A DNA stretch of 64,000 nt from Alisma plantago-aquatica. Lineage: Eukaryota; Streptophyta; Magnoliopsida; Alismatales; Alismataceae. The translations under genes were made by a program, and so were the position numbers. Shown here piece after piece: positions 24,653 to 37,084 of this stretch; the stretch's first letter is position 1, and every line of letters starts with the position of its first letter. The stretch spans positions 538,798,879 through 538,862,878 of the forward strand of contig OY856413.1 of NCBI GenBank assembly GCA_963693085.1, written 5' to 3'. The notes beneath the pieces were generated by a model that ran no database searches, had not been told where the DNA came from, and saw only the letters and a list, made by a program, of their open reading frames with translations.

Positions 24653-27498
24653 TGTAACATACTAGATCTCGGACCCTACCCTAGAAGTTGACATTTTAGA
24701 CTTAGCCAAACAAGGTTGAAGGTTAGACCTAAATAGATGTTTAGTATAACCCCAATGAGCTAGTGCATGTATATATCACCTTAATATAACCTAATGTTCT
24801 AACATTAATCTTAGGTATATAATGGATACATAAAATATGCCACATAACTCATTTTAGTGGTAATATGAAGATAAGGAACTTAATTGGATGAATAATTTAG
24901 ATAATGGTTCATTAATGGACCATATGACATCTCATAAAAATAAGTATCAAAAGTGGAAACAAAATTCAAATTCAAAATCTACATATCAAAATTAGTATAC
25001 ATGTCAAATTTCATCTAATTTGGACAACCTTGAAATATTAGGATAAGTTTAGGAGAGAGAAAATGAGTAAAAGGCATAAGGAATGAATAATGTGATTATA
25101 TAACTTTAAAATATGTAAATAATGTCAAATTTTTATTCAACACATCAAAGATAACTTATGGATGAAGTTTGGTCCAATTTGGATGTTGTTTGTGCAAGTT
25201 ATGCAATTTTAGGTACATTCTAGACTTTTCTACAATTTACCCAATTGGGAGGTTTTCTTTGAAAATTGTCGCATGCATTATAATCCTTATATATTACCTT
25301 ACCATTCTCGAGTTTTTGACTATGGTGCACCTAGTTGCAACTTGGTTTGAAGGTGTTTCTTTCCAAGGGCATTTTAGGGATTACTCTCTTTATAAATGAG
25401 CTTATCTTTAGAAGCTATCAACCAATGGGGTTATTTCTTTGATTGGAGGCCGGTTGGGATGGCCTATAAGTGTCCATAAACTGATATTTGATATTCAAGA
25501 AGCCCCTATGAGCTGTCCTCTTGCATGTCCATGAAAACCCTAGGATAAGGACACATGAAAAGCTCCATGGACACCTCATGCTTGACTTCTTCCTTATCCA
25601 TAAAGGTTTACATGTCCATAGGCACCCTTAGAATTGGACACATGGAAAGTAACTTGACAACTCATGCTTTACTTCTTCCTTATCCATAAAGGCTTGCATG
25701 TCCATGGACACCCTTATACATGACACATGGAAAGCTCATAGACACCTCATACTTGACCTCTTTCTTTATATAGCCATATCTACCCCTTCCCAACCCCCAA
25801 TTCAAAAACTCTTGCTATACTTTATTTCCTCTAGATTAGAGAATCATTCCAACTCTATTTTTCCACAAAGGTGCTATCCCAAGGTAAAAGGAGGTGCCTA
25901 CCTTGGTGAAGAAGGCTCCTAGGGTTCCAAATTTCTCTATTTAGGATTTCTTAAGCTCCTCCTTGGTGATTTTGACCAAAACTAGTAAGTATCCTCCTTT
26001 CCTTCCCTATTTTCATGTTGTTAGTCTTCCTTCCACCTTCCTCCAGGTCGGAACCATGGCCTTCCATGATGAAACCCCACGTAGAACCCATAAACACCTC
26101 ATCTCCATGTTCTTTTGTTAGGGATTTTCACATCTAAAGTGGAGAAGGTACTTCTTGCTCGAGATATGAGCTTTGTTGGAGAAACCAGCCTCTCTAAGCT
26201 TGGGAACCTTACTTATTGGACCTATCCACCTTCCCTAGAGGTTTTTTGGAGGCCTAGGCTTGGATCTAGGACTGACTTGGACTCTTTAGACTCTGAAGTT
26301 GACGTATGATGTATCCCCTATTCTTCTATGTTGAGCGATTCACCTATGCTTATTCATTCTCTTTGTCCTATGGACATTACCCTATACACAATGTATTTTA
26401 TTTTGAAAATAATGGTTCATGTGAACTACCTTATTTGATATTTTGATCATGTGATCATGGATATTCTTTTGAACTCTTATCTTATCCTTTGTTCATGATG
26501 GAACTCTAAAAGATGACCTGTGATGTCTTTTTCCAACTTATGAGGTGGATGTATATGTTGGTCACTTATGTAGTGAGTAGTTTATATATTCTAACTATAC
26601 TTTCTACTTGCCTCTACATTTAACATGCTATGTGATTCAGTAGAACTAGAGTAGTGTAATTGCATTGGTGTTATTTCCTACCGAGTAAATGCGATATTTC
26701 GTGCTCTTTTGGGATGGAAAGGAACCTCATACCCAGGGTAAGATGTGTGATTCTTGGTCCATGTTTTATATATTTGGGAGATTGGTAGTATTCCTTTCTA
26801 TATCAGGTTTCAAGTTTATGATACTTGACTGCCTTTGTGTTTATATTGTTCAACGACTATGTTTATCTCACATGCATGCAAGTTGATGATATGTGATGTG
26901 TGCCCTAATTCTTTGCATGTGCTTGTGTGGCACAATCTTTATGTTTTATTAATGACAAGTATTCTTCTGTTATCATATGATTTCAATTCCTTTTCTCTTG
27001 ATAACAATTTGGGTGGTCCTTATCCTTTCTATGGGAATCCTTTTATATTTGATGACCTTTATTTGATATATTTCTCAATTTCCTATTTAGTATGCACATA
27101 CCAACCTTTGCTGATGTCATCTATTTTCTGTTCTTGCTGGGGTATGCTTCCAACCCTAGGTGAAGGACTTAGATGATAAGGCATGAAGTTTTGGACTAGC
27201 TTAAGGAGTTAAAGCTTGGAGACAAAGTTGTTATGGTTTAGATTTCCTTCTTCTTAGATCCTTATGTTGTATCATACATGTAAACCCTTATGGGATATTA
27301 TGATGTACTTTTGTAACCTTTTGTAAAAATTGAATATAGTCATTATTTTTATTCCGCTGGTATACTTTGGTTGTTTTGAATACCATCTATTGAAGTTTGA
27401 AAATTTTGCACCTATTCTAGCATACCTTTGAGTGTGTTTGGAATGGATGTTTATTATTTAAATAATTTTTAGTAAGGGGGTGATCCCGCCTCGTTACA
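24653..27498 (+). repeat. 3' LTR of element C
   Basis: 2846 bp, TGTAACATACTAGATC to CCTCGTTACA, matching the 5' LTR closely along its length. Followed at once by the CTTCA duplication and the resumed RT/RNase H frame of element B. Confidence 0.93.
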
Positions 27499-27503
27499 CT
27501 TCA

Positions 27504-28360
27504 TCAAAGATAAACAAAGTGTCTTTTACCAATTGTTTGGGCAAAGGTTTTGTGATCTTTGAAATGTTCTTGATAAAATGACAATAATACCCTACATGTC
27601 CCAAAGAATTACAAATAGAAGAGATTGAAGAGGGAGGCAAAAGTTTAGAGATGGACACTATTCTACTTTTGTCCACTTCTATACCACCTTCAGACACCTT
27701 GTGTCCTAGAACTATTCCTTCTCGTACCATAACAGACACTTCTCCCAGTTGGGGACTAACTGCTTTTCTTCTATGCATGCATACTATTGGTTTGAGACCT
27801 TTGATATCATCTATACAATACCCAAGAGACTTCTTATGGGTTTTTAGTTTGGATAATAGTTTCTTTTGCTGATCGGAAGGTAGTTGTGCATTAATGATCA
27901 ACAGATTTCTCTTCTCTTCATCAATGAATTCATACTTTAGACCTTTGAGAAGGGGTTTGAGCTCTAGAAGCAGTTTTGTAAGTGAGTCATCTTTTGGTTC
28001 ACGGGCTGAAGAGAAGCATATTTTACCATTTTAGTAGCTCCATAAAATTCTTCTTCTTTTTCGGTGGTTGCCAAGTATGCTAGGATTTCTTCAATATCAG
28101 GATCATTAAATCCTAAAGTAGGGTTGTTTAAAGCTCGCATAAGGGGGTCGACTATAGCATTGTGCTCTTCTATTTCTACAAATAGCTGATTGCAACAATC
28201 AATGAAGTAGCTTGTTTCCACTGAAGAGGGGACCCTCATATGATTGAGTATGTGGAAATCGATAGATTTGTTTTTAACTCTTATCATGATTAACCCATCA
28301 GCCACCTCAATCAACACTCGTGCTATGGAAAGGAAGGGTCGTCTAAAGATCATTGGACAT
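27504..28360 (-). pseudogene. Element B reverse transcriptase with the catalytic core deleted
   Basis: Minus strand, starting with spacer EEFYGATKMVK (about 28030) and passing to KKLLSKLKTHKKSLGYCIDDIKG and PIVCMHR, the RT entry block. It then jumps through about 15 residues (KAVSPQLGEV..) to MVREGIVLGHKVSEGGIEVDKS, which in intact elements lies after the YVDD active site. The palm and fingers, including YVDD, are missing, yet the frame stays open across the join (27494-27901). After it come GYYCHFIKNISKI and FIFDE, then the insertion of element C. The product could not copy RNA. Confidence 0.85.
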
Positions 28361-28760
28361 GTGCGATCTTCTTATATGCCGATGATGAGAATGTCACAAG
28401 GAATGAATAAATTCCCAATCCTAATTCGTACATCTTCTACCACTCCAACTAGTTTAGTATACAAATTATCTACTAATTGAATTCTCATATTGCATTTAAT
28501 AATGTCGGTGAGGCCCAAATTGGTTGCCAAACTATAGGGCATGAGACCGATGTTGGCCCCTAGATCTTCAAGACCATATCTTATTGATGAATCTCCCATG
28601 AGGAATGGAATAGTAAAGGCACTAGGATCTTTTTGTTTCATCAACTTATTTGATTGATAAAAGGTGGATGCCATTTTCATAAGGCATACCATCTCGAATT
28701 CTCCCCTCTTTCTCTTCTTCATGATGAGATCCTTCAGGAACTTGGTGTACGTACACATCT
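28361..28760 (-). pseudogene. Element B aspartic protease
   Basis: Minus strand; one open segment of 128 codons (28372-28758). MCTYTKFLKDLI matches the stretch before Athila proteases, then IPFLMGDSSI, EDLGANIGLMPYSLATNLGL (the catalytic motif, D-L-G-A in place of D-T/S-G-A, usual in this lineage), IQLVDN and VEDVRIRIGNLFIPCDILI. The pattern is that of Athila/Tat retropepsins, which cut gag-pol. Stops follow in the next segment. Confidence 0.85.
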
Positions 28761-30026
28761 CATCTATGACGTCAAGGTATCAAGATGAATTTTCTTAATG
28801 GTGTCAAGGAAATTGGTGTATCTCTTCTCGAGTTTCACCTTGATGAAGCAATGCAGATAGGGGACTCTAGTGGGAATTTCAGTCACCTTCAACGATAGAA
28901 CAGAGTTTGTGGCTCCTTTTTACGTTTTGCACACTAGGTCTTTCCCTACTGTTGTGGATGAGGTCTGTTTTGTTGAAATTTGGGTGGGGTTCCTATACCG
29001 ATTGCTTGCCCCCTTCCCATTGCTTGAGAAGATTGATTCAGTTGAAATGAATTTTCTGCTATAGAGGTGTTCACATAGGAAAATCTAGGATCATCAGGTC
29101 ATTTGTAATTCACATAGGACACATCCTCAATCTACACATCCTATACTTCATGAGTGTAAATACAATGATCAATTCCATGGCCCCCTTCTCCACAAGTGAG
29201 ACACTTTGTGCATGCCTTAGTAAAGTGTCTAGAATTGACTTCCTTCATATTCTGGACGTTAGATGCCATCTTATCGAGTTTGTCGTTCAATTTCTCTAGT
29301 AGCTTAGAATCTAGAGAATCTCTGATGTCAGACATGGTTGTTGTAGCACCCCTATCAAAATTGCAGCCTACTTGGAGAGCTTCGATGTTATTGATTATAT
29401 CTTTGAAGATTTCAACATCATGTTTCATGAAATCACTGCCTTCTTCAGTGCTTAAGCATGTTCTCTTGGTGGAGGTAAGGCTTTCATAGAAAGTAGTGAT
29501 GATAAATCCATCATCATAGCCATGATGTGGAAGGTCTTTCAAATATTCTTGATGTTCTCCCATGCATCATGTAGGCTTTTAGTAGCTTTCTACCTAAAAC
29601 AAATAATTTTAAGCTTACACCTAACTATCTTCTCAACTAGATATAACTTGTTCACAAAGGCTTCAGACAATTGTTATCACGAAGAAATGCCCTTTTGAAA
29701 TAGATACCATTGTAAGGCTTTGCCTTTAAGGGAGAAATGGAAACCCTTCATGTAGATGACATCCTGCAATACTCTATACACCTCGATAGTATTACAGAGG
29801 TTTTTGAAGGCATCTATATGATGATTAGGGTTTCCTTCAAAAAAATTTCCCCCAAACATTTAATTTTGAATCATGCTCATGAATCCATGCTTCAACTCAA
29901 AGTTTGCTGCTTGTATGTGAGGGAGAATGGTAGGATCCTGATCGTCATTGACACGACCTGTGACTAGTGAATGCAGAGGGGCTTTTCTTCAGGGACATTT
30001 ACATCAGGGGGACCTTGAGCCGCCAT
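28761..30026 (-). pseudogene. Element B gag
   Basis: Minus strand from a likely ATG at 30026 (MAAQGPPDVNVPEE), broken by a stop soon after. 29677-29859 encodes FGGNFFEGNPNHHIDAFKNL..FSLKGKALQWYLFQ, the gag capsid start (usual form 'FGG.P.EDPN.HL..F...CDT', 'FSLRDKA..WL'). 29141-29563 encodes HDVEIFKDIINNIEALQ, then KLDKMASNVQNMKEV and the zinc knuckle CLTCGEGGHGIDHC at about 29160-29200, which keeps all three Cys and the His. Several stops and frameshifts separate the pieces. Confidence 0.85.
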
Positions 30027-30267
30027 TGGATCACTGAGGAGAATATCTAGCTTTGGATATTCAGTGAGGAAATCTAGTATTAGTAACAAATGATAGTAGG
30101 CTACCTATAAGCAAAATATCGAACAAATTAGAGTTTAAGATTGGAAATGTAACCAATATTCTAGCTGATTGGTAATAAAGGATGTGCTAATAAACTTTTT
30201 GCAAAATTTAGAAGCAATGACCAGTACTAAGTAGACCACATGTTCTTAAAGATTATCCATTGCCTTG

Positions 30268-30285
30268 TCCCAGGAAATGGTGCCA
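30268..30285 (-). other. Primer binding site of element B, tRNA-Asp type (decayed)
   Basis: Minus strand TGGCACCATTTCCTGGGA, five bases from the 5' LTR. Compared with the tRNA-Asp complement TGGCGCCGTTGCCGGGGA, the changes include G-to-A at CpG sites, as expected of methylated DNA. Confidence 0.75.
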
Positions 30286-30290
30286 AAAGT

Positions 30291-32182
30291 TGATCACACT
30301 TTTTTGTGGGCCTAAAGTGTAAAATGATTGTTGCAGTCAAAGAAATCAGACTTTGAATTTATACCTGACTAGTAGAGACTTCCTCAACTCAATACATAGT
30401 CCTTGTAGTAGTGCGGGGTCGAACACAGGGACAAGGAGAATAATAGAGTAAGAACACAAAATCTTGGCTTAGTCTAATCTAACCAAAGAACAAATTTGAT
30501 GGTGTTCTGATTAAGGAGCAGATTAAATCTAATGAAGAAGTAACCTAAATTATGAAAGATCAAAGGAATAACAAAGATAAATTGAGAAATCAAGATAAAA
30601 GGGGACTTGGGTTGGGTTTCACCAATAAACCCAACCACAACCATGTAAATATTTCACCCATATTTTATATATATTCTCTACTTGTTTTTGTAAATAGCCA
30701 TAAGAAAATATTTGTTCCTTCTTTCTCTTGAGATCCATACAGATTTCTATCTAATAGGATTATCTCTCTCGAGGTAATAACCGAAAGATCAAGGGAAAAC
30801 AATATTACTTTTGTTATAGCAACTCCTCACTCTTGGGTATCATTACTATTCGATACTCTAGATCTCGTAAAAACCATTCTCTCAAATAATATTAACATCA
30901 AATGTCAGAAGAGGGTAGCTAATCATCAATCGACGTAATAAAAAAAGAGTATAGAAACAAAAATTTTAAGAACACATGCCATAAAATAGAAAAATGAACA
31001 AGTACATGGTTGGTAGGGCCTGATGGCTACTCCCAGCCCAAGTTAATGGGTTTTGCTGTGCATGGCTGAAGAAATGGAAAAAGTACTACTCGAATAAGTC
31101 ATGATAAAGGAAGGGTATCGATATAAAGGTAGATGAAATGATCGATCTACCAACCTCTCGACTAATATCCCAATGGTCGACAGTAGTGTCGATATGTTTC
31201 CTCCTCCCTTCTAATCTTGGCTTGGAATGACAAGGTTCTTCAGATCGGTGGTGACAAAAAATAGAGCCATCAAGGAGCAAGGTTGATAGGCTAGATCGAT
31301 AGATCTAGGTAGGTTGACAGGTCTTATCCTTCGTCTCTTGAACTTGAGAAGACTGGGAGGCATCCTCTCGACGCTTTTACTCCAAGGATTCAAGATGCGT
31401 TGAAGTGATGCCCAGGGGGTCTATTTATAGTCTTTGATCGGGGGTCCATCAAGGTGACTTGTCCATGTGGCATCGATGCAGATGTCGACAAGGATGTCTA
31501 CATGATACTTCTTTGAAAAATCTTTGTTGATCAAAATGTTTGTGAATCTTTTCTTATCATCGATAAAGTTCTTCTTTATAGGGAATTTTTCGATGTGATG
31601 ATGTTGACCATGAAGGTCGATAGGTTTCTCGAGGTGACTCCTCGATAGTTGTCTTCTGGACGTCGACAATGTTGTCAACATGGCTATCATCAGAACAACT
31701 GAAGGGGGTATCAAGGATCCTCTATTCAAGAGACGTGTTGAGTTTTGTCTCGATAGCTTCGAACTGGCAAGATTCTATCACTATTGACGGGATGGATTAT
31801 TGATGTTTAATCGATAGAAATGAAACTTGCTATTTTGCTCGACATTCATTACTCCAACAGATGGCTGTTGAGGCTCTTCAATCTGACAAGCTGGTGCTTG
31901 ATGAGTCCGTCGAGATTGAGTCAACCAGTCTTTTTGTCGGATTCCTTGGTGAAAACTTATCTTGTCAACCGATTGGTCAATTGTTTGAAACAAGGTCTTT
32001 CAGACTTCATCAATTTCACCAGATTTGCACCCAATTCCTTCAAATATCATCAACACATTATTAGTGTTTTATCATTTAAGTGAACCAGAGTAACAATGGG
32101 TAAAAACAAACATTAAACATTGTTTCTCTTGATCTTTATCAAATAAAAGGCTATTAAAAGTGCATCAAAACTGATGTTATCA
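30291..32182 (-). repeat. 5' LTR of element B
   Basis: 1892 bp, TGATCACACTTTTTTG to GATGTTATCA, the partner of 10394-12291. TATA box CTATAAATAG on the minus strand at 31421-31430. Followed at 32183 by the resumed gag of element A. Confidence 0.92.
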
Positions 32183-32850
32183 ATCACACATGTGCATCTC
32201 AATATAATAGCGTGAATCAAATTACCTCTTGAATTCTACCCAAGTCATGTCATTCCTTTCTCCTAGCATCCTTTCTAGCCCCCACTAGTGGCTAGAACTA
32301 CCTTTTAGCAAATAAACAACATGATTTACCTTCTATACATTAGGTACATGTGCCAACTAATTTTTTTCAGATTCAAACATCCATGTATTTGGTCCAACCA
32401 GATCAAAACTCCCCATGAAATCATAGGATCCAATATTTCTTAGATTTTTGTATGACTACTCAATTCTCTTATAGGGTCTAGTTGAAGTATAATATCTCTA
32501 TTGTTCCCTATTTATTGAGAACTGGCAGCCATAAAGCCTTGTTCCATAAAAAACATCATTAGGGAGAATTCGTGAACTAGAGCATGAGGTTGTTGTGGAG
32601 GTCTCAATGTTTCTTATATGTCTAGTATACAATCAGACTCATGTACTGACTAGTCTCTAAAGATAGAAGGAGGTGGTTGGGTTTCATTCTCAGTGTGATC
32701 TTTTGAAGCTGCATGTGCTCCATCAGTGCTTAAAGTCAAGCTCAAGGCTTGACCCTCTCTTCAAGTTCCATGGATGTAAAAGACACATGTATTGCAACTT
32801 ATGGTAAAAAATAAGACTTGACACATCCTAAATTCATGTAATGACTCAAA
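32183..32850 (-). pseudogene. Chromovirus A gag N-terminal part
   Basis: Minus strand. Codons for TWVEFKR..FDSRYY at about 32200-32260 match the gypsy gag 'W..F...F...YF' motif and lead directly into MRGLHSLKEQS.. at 10393, where gag resumes 21.8 kb away, so element B cut this gene. The rest of the N-terminus, up to about 32800, is heavily broken. Confidence 0.65.
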
Positions 32851-32862
32851 CCATAATTACCA
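32851..32862 (-). other. Possible decayed primer binding site of chromovirus A
   Basis: Minus strand TGGTAATTATGG, five bases from a TG that could start the 5' LTR, at the position expected for TGGTATCAGAGC. Only the first five bases are kept, so this is tentative. Confidence 0.3.
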
Positions 32863-33773
32863 AGCTTTGTCGGAACTCGATCTCAAGTAATTGACAAAAA
32901 CCCCAATTATTGAGACCAAAACCCAAGGGGTGAGATTAAGACCTTACAAAGACCAATTAGTAAATTCAAATAAACAAATTTTTGAATATTGATTTGACAC
33001 TTCTCATTTGCACACATCATGTACATTAGATAAAACTTTTATTATAATATTACATATAAACATGTTCAACATTTCTGCATTTGTCAAAAAGAATATTTAC
33101 ATTCCATACTTGCACAAAAAGATCTTATATTCCCCTCACACCTTTAGATTTACAAGTAATGCTTGACACCAAAATACACTAAGACACTCCGTAGGTTCAC
33201 ACATATCCCAAAACCCTATATAGGATTATACTATATAGACGTGCAAAGAATAAATATTCACCTAAATTGTCACTTGTCTGAGGTAGAAGCATGGTTTATA
33301 GGTTTCTCTCTTTTTACTAGTTGGCAGGTTTCTCTCTTCTTGAACCTAAAAGTTTTCCATTAGCTTGTTAGCCACAGTCTAATTGAGGTGTATAAAAAAA
33401 TACAATAATAACATAATACAAGTTCAATTTAGTTACAAAATATCACTTCAATTTGACATATTAGAAAACAAATATTGTTAGGTTACATGTTTAGAAGAGA
33501 GAGAAACAATCAAATAATAATAAATGAGTTTTCCTTTCATCATTTTAATTAGTCATGTTGTTGATTTGATTCACCTTGAGATCTATCTAATTTATACCTA
33601 ACCAGATAGACATTGTCCTGATTTCAACACATGCACAATTACACCATCCATATCTTAGAGTGTAGCTAAAAACTAAAATATTCATGAGTCTAGGTAAGAC
33701 TCTGGATAGGCAGGGAGTATAGTTGTTCTACTTGGTACAAGGATGAGTGTGTTTATATCTCTTCAAGTCATTG

Positions 33774-33885
33774 TTGGGGTCTCACTTCCACCTCCGTGGA
33801 ACTTCCCCCAACCTTCAAAATTCTCAAAGAACCACGAAGGATGGGGGTCTCTCTTCCACCTCTATGGAACTTCCCTGAACCTTTC
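33774..33885 (+). repeat. Direct duplication, about 42 bp
   Basis: GGGGTCTCACTTCCACCTCC at 33777 and GGGGGTCTCTCTTCCACCTC at 33844 begin two near copies that both run on to GGAACTTCCC and AACCTT. A short local duplication in non-coding DNA. Confidence 0.65.
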
Positions 33886-34335
33886 ATAGATTATCCATGA
33901 TGGTCTAGTCCATTATGAAGCATCACCACTTACATTTTGTTTCAAATTTTATTGATTCCTTTTGCAATCCAAGAGGCGACATCATGGATGGTTTGTGGTG
34001 TCCACAACTCCTATCTATTTTTGTAGTTCCTCTTTAGTTAATTAAGCATATTTCAATTCTTTTGATTTATTTGGATACTATATTAATCAAGATACATATA
34101 AAAGGGAACAAATTCATTATAAAAGAATGATTCATGCTTCAACTAACTTAAAAGCATGAAATAATCTCAAAACACGTTTTCCCTTTTTGAGGTGCATGAT
34201 TCATTAGGGATTCTCAAAACTAAATCTTAATAATACTTGTTTGACACAAAATTCTCAACAATAAGCTCCTCTCAACCTAAAATTTTCTTGTAATTAGATA
34301 ATATGTAAGTTAAGTTAGTAAAGTTTCACACACAC

Positions 34336-34496
<161 letters not shown>

Positions 34497-35107
34497 CATT
34501 CTTTTATCAAGCCAAAGAACCATATAAATGACCACATAATGATATTTCATAGTTAATCATCAACAATTCTCATTTATGTAGGAAATTTATGAATAAACAC
34601 TCTATACTAGTCCCATTAGCTCTTCATTAATCTGAATTTAGCATTGCTACTCTTGATCCCATCAATACTCAAATTTTCATCAGTCATTACACCTTCATCG
34701 GCAGTCACAGATGATCTAATGTTTGAATGTACAATGGTAAAGCTACTCGATATTTTTCCACATCACTCACCTTGTCAAAAGATATTTATTTCTAGGTATA
34801 GAACTCGAGTTATGCTCCAAATATTAATTGTCTTCTCTTGCTTCAATTGTAACAATGTTTTCCCTTTACAAGGAAAAATAGTTAGGGTTTATCCTTTCAA
34901 GAGAACCATAGATAATATTCCAGTTTGAGAAAGTGAAGGAAAAGAACAAGGATTCATACACTTAGAAAATCTAGAAGGAGTATATGAGAAAATTTGTAGG
35001 CTTACTCATGAAAATATTGCCAGAACATCACAGATCTTCATCAAGCCAAACATCATCTCATTCTTTATACAGATGCATATATGAGAGTTCAAGGGAACAA
35101 GAGTCAT

Positions 35108-35117
35108 GCATTTATAG
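35108..35117 (-). promoter_or_regulatory. TATA box of chromovirus A 5' LTR
   Basis: CTATAAATGC on the minus strand, about 0.83 kb from the U3 start. Confidence 0.45.
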
Positions 35118-35950
35118 ACCAGGAGAAGGTTGATGGTTGCATCAGTGTACTTAAGTTACATGTTTAACATTGGTACTCCTACTTTGGCATTTCATCTATC
35201 ATTCTCCATTTGATCATCTCTGATCCCTCATCGGTCCTTTCCGTCAGTGGTCTAACCAATCATTGATCCATTCCTATTGGCATTAATTAACGAATCACTC
35301 AATGGTTCACTTTCATTAGTGGACATTAACTGGCCTCTCTTCGGCCTCTTCTTAGTTGGGGGTCATGGTTTGACCACTCGTCAATCTCTTCTCTCATTAG
35401 AGTACATGGATTGACCACTTGTCGATCTCTTCTCTGGTTGGTGTACATGGGCTGACCACTCACTAGCCTCTTCTCTAGTTAGTCTACATGGATTCACTGC
35501 TCATCAATCACATCCTAAACTGGTTATCATAATCTATTCCTTAGGTCTTTCATCAATGATGAAATTTCAGCTTTACATCAATAGGAAACCTCTCCTCCTC
35601 TATGGAAATTTTGTAATTCATTTCTATATCATTTCATCGATGTATTAACAAACTTTCCTCAGTGATTTTTTACAACCCTCCTCTACTTATCACAAGACTA
35701 CTTATTGCTTAAGGAATTCCATGCCCATCAACCAAGTCCAAACAAGAAATAGAAAGGTAAGATCTATACACACATACCATATTACCAAATGTCCCTGAGA
35801 AGAACATTTACACTGACAATTCTATAGATAAAGATATTTAACAACTTATGATTTGTATTTAGATATCCTAGGTAACTCTTTTCTCAAGTACATAATCGAG
35901 AAAACTTACATGTTTCAGAGTGAAACAAGGTCAAGTTATTTAAATATATC

Positions 35951-36743
35951 AACTTCATCATTAGTAGTTTCCTCATAATTGAAAGATAACAATATTTACT
36001 TATGACCATTTTGACCTATTCATCATTTCAGTTGCCATTTTCTTTATGATAATATCTCATGAGTTTTTCGTTTCAGTCAACTTCAATTTGATATCACATA
36101 TATTTGCAAAACAAATATTTGATGTGGGATAATTGTTCCCTGACAACTCCTAAGCACTTGAGTAGAAAAACTAAAGTTTTTCATAGATTAAAGAAGCAAA
36201 ATTCCAATCATCAACAATCGATAATATTTTAAAAGTTCTTGTGTCTGATTTAGTCTACAAAATGCTCCTATACGATGTAGTCTGAAGCATGAGAAGAGTG
36301 AAATTCAATCCTATAGGACAATCAAAGTTCAAATGTTTTACAATAAGAAGATTCACTTTTTTGGAAGTCCCTTGAATATTTCTTTCCTCTTTGGAGTTCC
36401 TATCCAAAAGGACACATGGTCACAAAGTTTCATAATTCTAATTTGAATGGAAAAAAGTCCATCCTTAACAATTTAATAGATCTTTGACAACAACATCATA
36501 GAGAAATTTTCAAGAGTATTTATACATTTTTTTCTATCAACATTCCAATCCATCAAGTTATTTAATAGAACAACTCTTAATAATATCTTGGTATATGGAC
36601 ATGGTACATACACATATACCGAAGTTTAACTATGCAAATGTCCACATGTTGTTAAAATTCTATGAAATTTTGTGCAATGATTCCACTCTAGATTGTGTCA
36701 AATGGGTCAAACAGTTGTGGACTCATCTTGTGGTGGATCTTTC
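35951..36743 (+). other. Unassigned DNA between chromovirus A and the copia-like solo LTR
   Basis: AT-rich, with one plus-strand open frame running into the LTR at 36744 (from 36595: HIPKFNYANVHMLLKFYE). I recognise no domain. It is the left target flank of solo LTR H; the right flank resumes at 45248, so it may be an upstream part of element I. Confidence 0.4.
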
Positions 36744-37084
36744 TATTGGTATGTATGCCCATAGAGGCAATCATATGATGATTGTAATGGCATATCTTGT
36801 GACCGATTTGATTAATAATAATAGAAATATTCCAATTTTTTCTATTATTCAGTTATGAGATAATGATAAACATAATAAATGTCTAGAGAATGATGTTACT
36901 CAATTACATATGTCTTTGGGTTGATGACCTAAACGATGAGATCATATGGATGTCAAGAGTGTATGCATTCTTGTTGTATCCCTACTCAGATGTTATTTTG
37001 GAAGGCTAATAGACAAAAATAACACATAAGACTAGAGTGTGCCTTGGTTGATGACAAAATATCATTAATCATGATAGGTGATGT

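Larger units (their letters stand above)
21053..27498 (+). mobile_element. Element C: long-LTR non-autonomous retrotransposon
   Basis: 6446 bp with LTRs at 21053-23917 and 24653-27498 and only 735 bp between them. A perfect 5-bp duplication CTTCA flanks it (21048-21052, 27499-27503). tRNA-Met-type primer site at 23921 and polypurine tract at 24634-24649 set the plus strand. It encodes no gag or pol. It is thus a non-autonomous element whose proteins must come from elsewhere. By eye the first ~130 bp of the two LTRs differ at about 6 positions, so it is younger than element B, as the nesting requires. Confidence 0.93.
10394..32182 (-). mobile_element. Element B: Athila-like Ty3/gypsy retrotransposon with nested insertions
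   Basis: A 21.8-kb minus-strand element with two LTRs (10394-12291, 30291-32182), a tRNA-Asp-type primer site beside the 5' LTR and a polypurine tract beside the 3' LTR. Gene order on the minus strand is gag, protease, RT (core missing), RNase H, integrase and a long 3' region. Gene order, primer type, LTR size and the long region after integrase fit the Athila branch. It contains a MITE (15647-16382) and element C (21053-27498); without these it is about 14.6 kb. It lies inside the gag gene of element A. The flanking 5-mers CTCAT and ATCAC do not form a clean duplication, so the outer edges may have decayed by a base or two. Confidence 0.9.
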
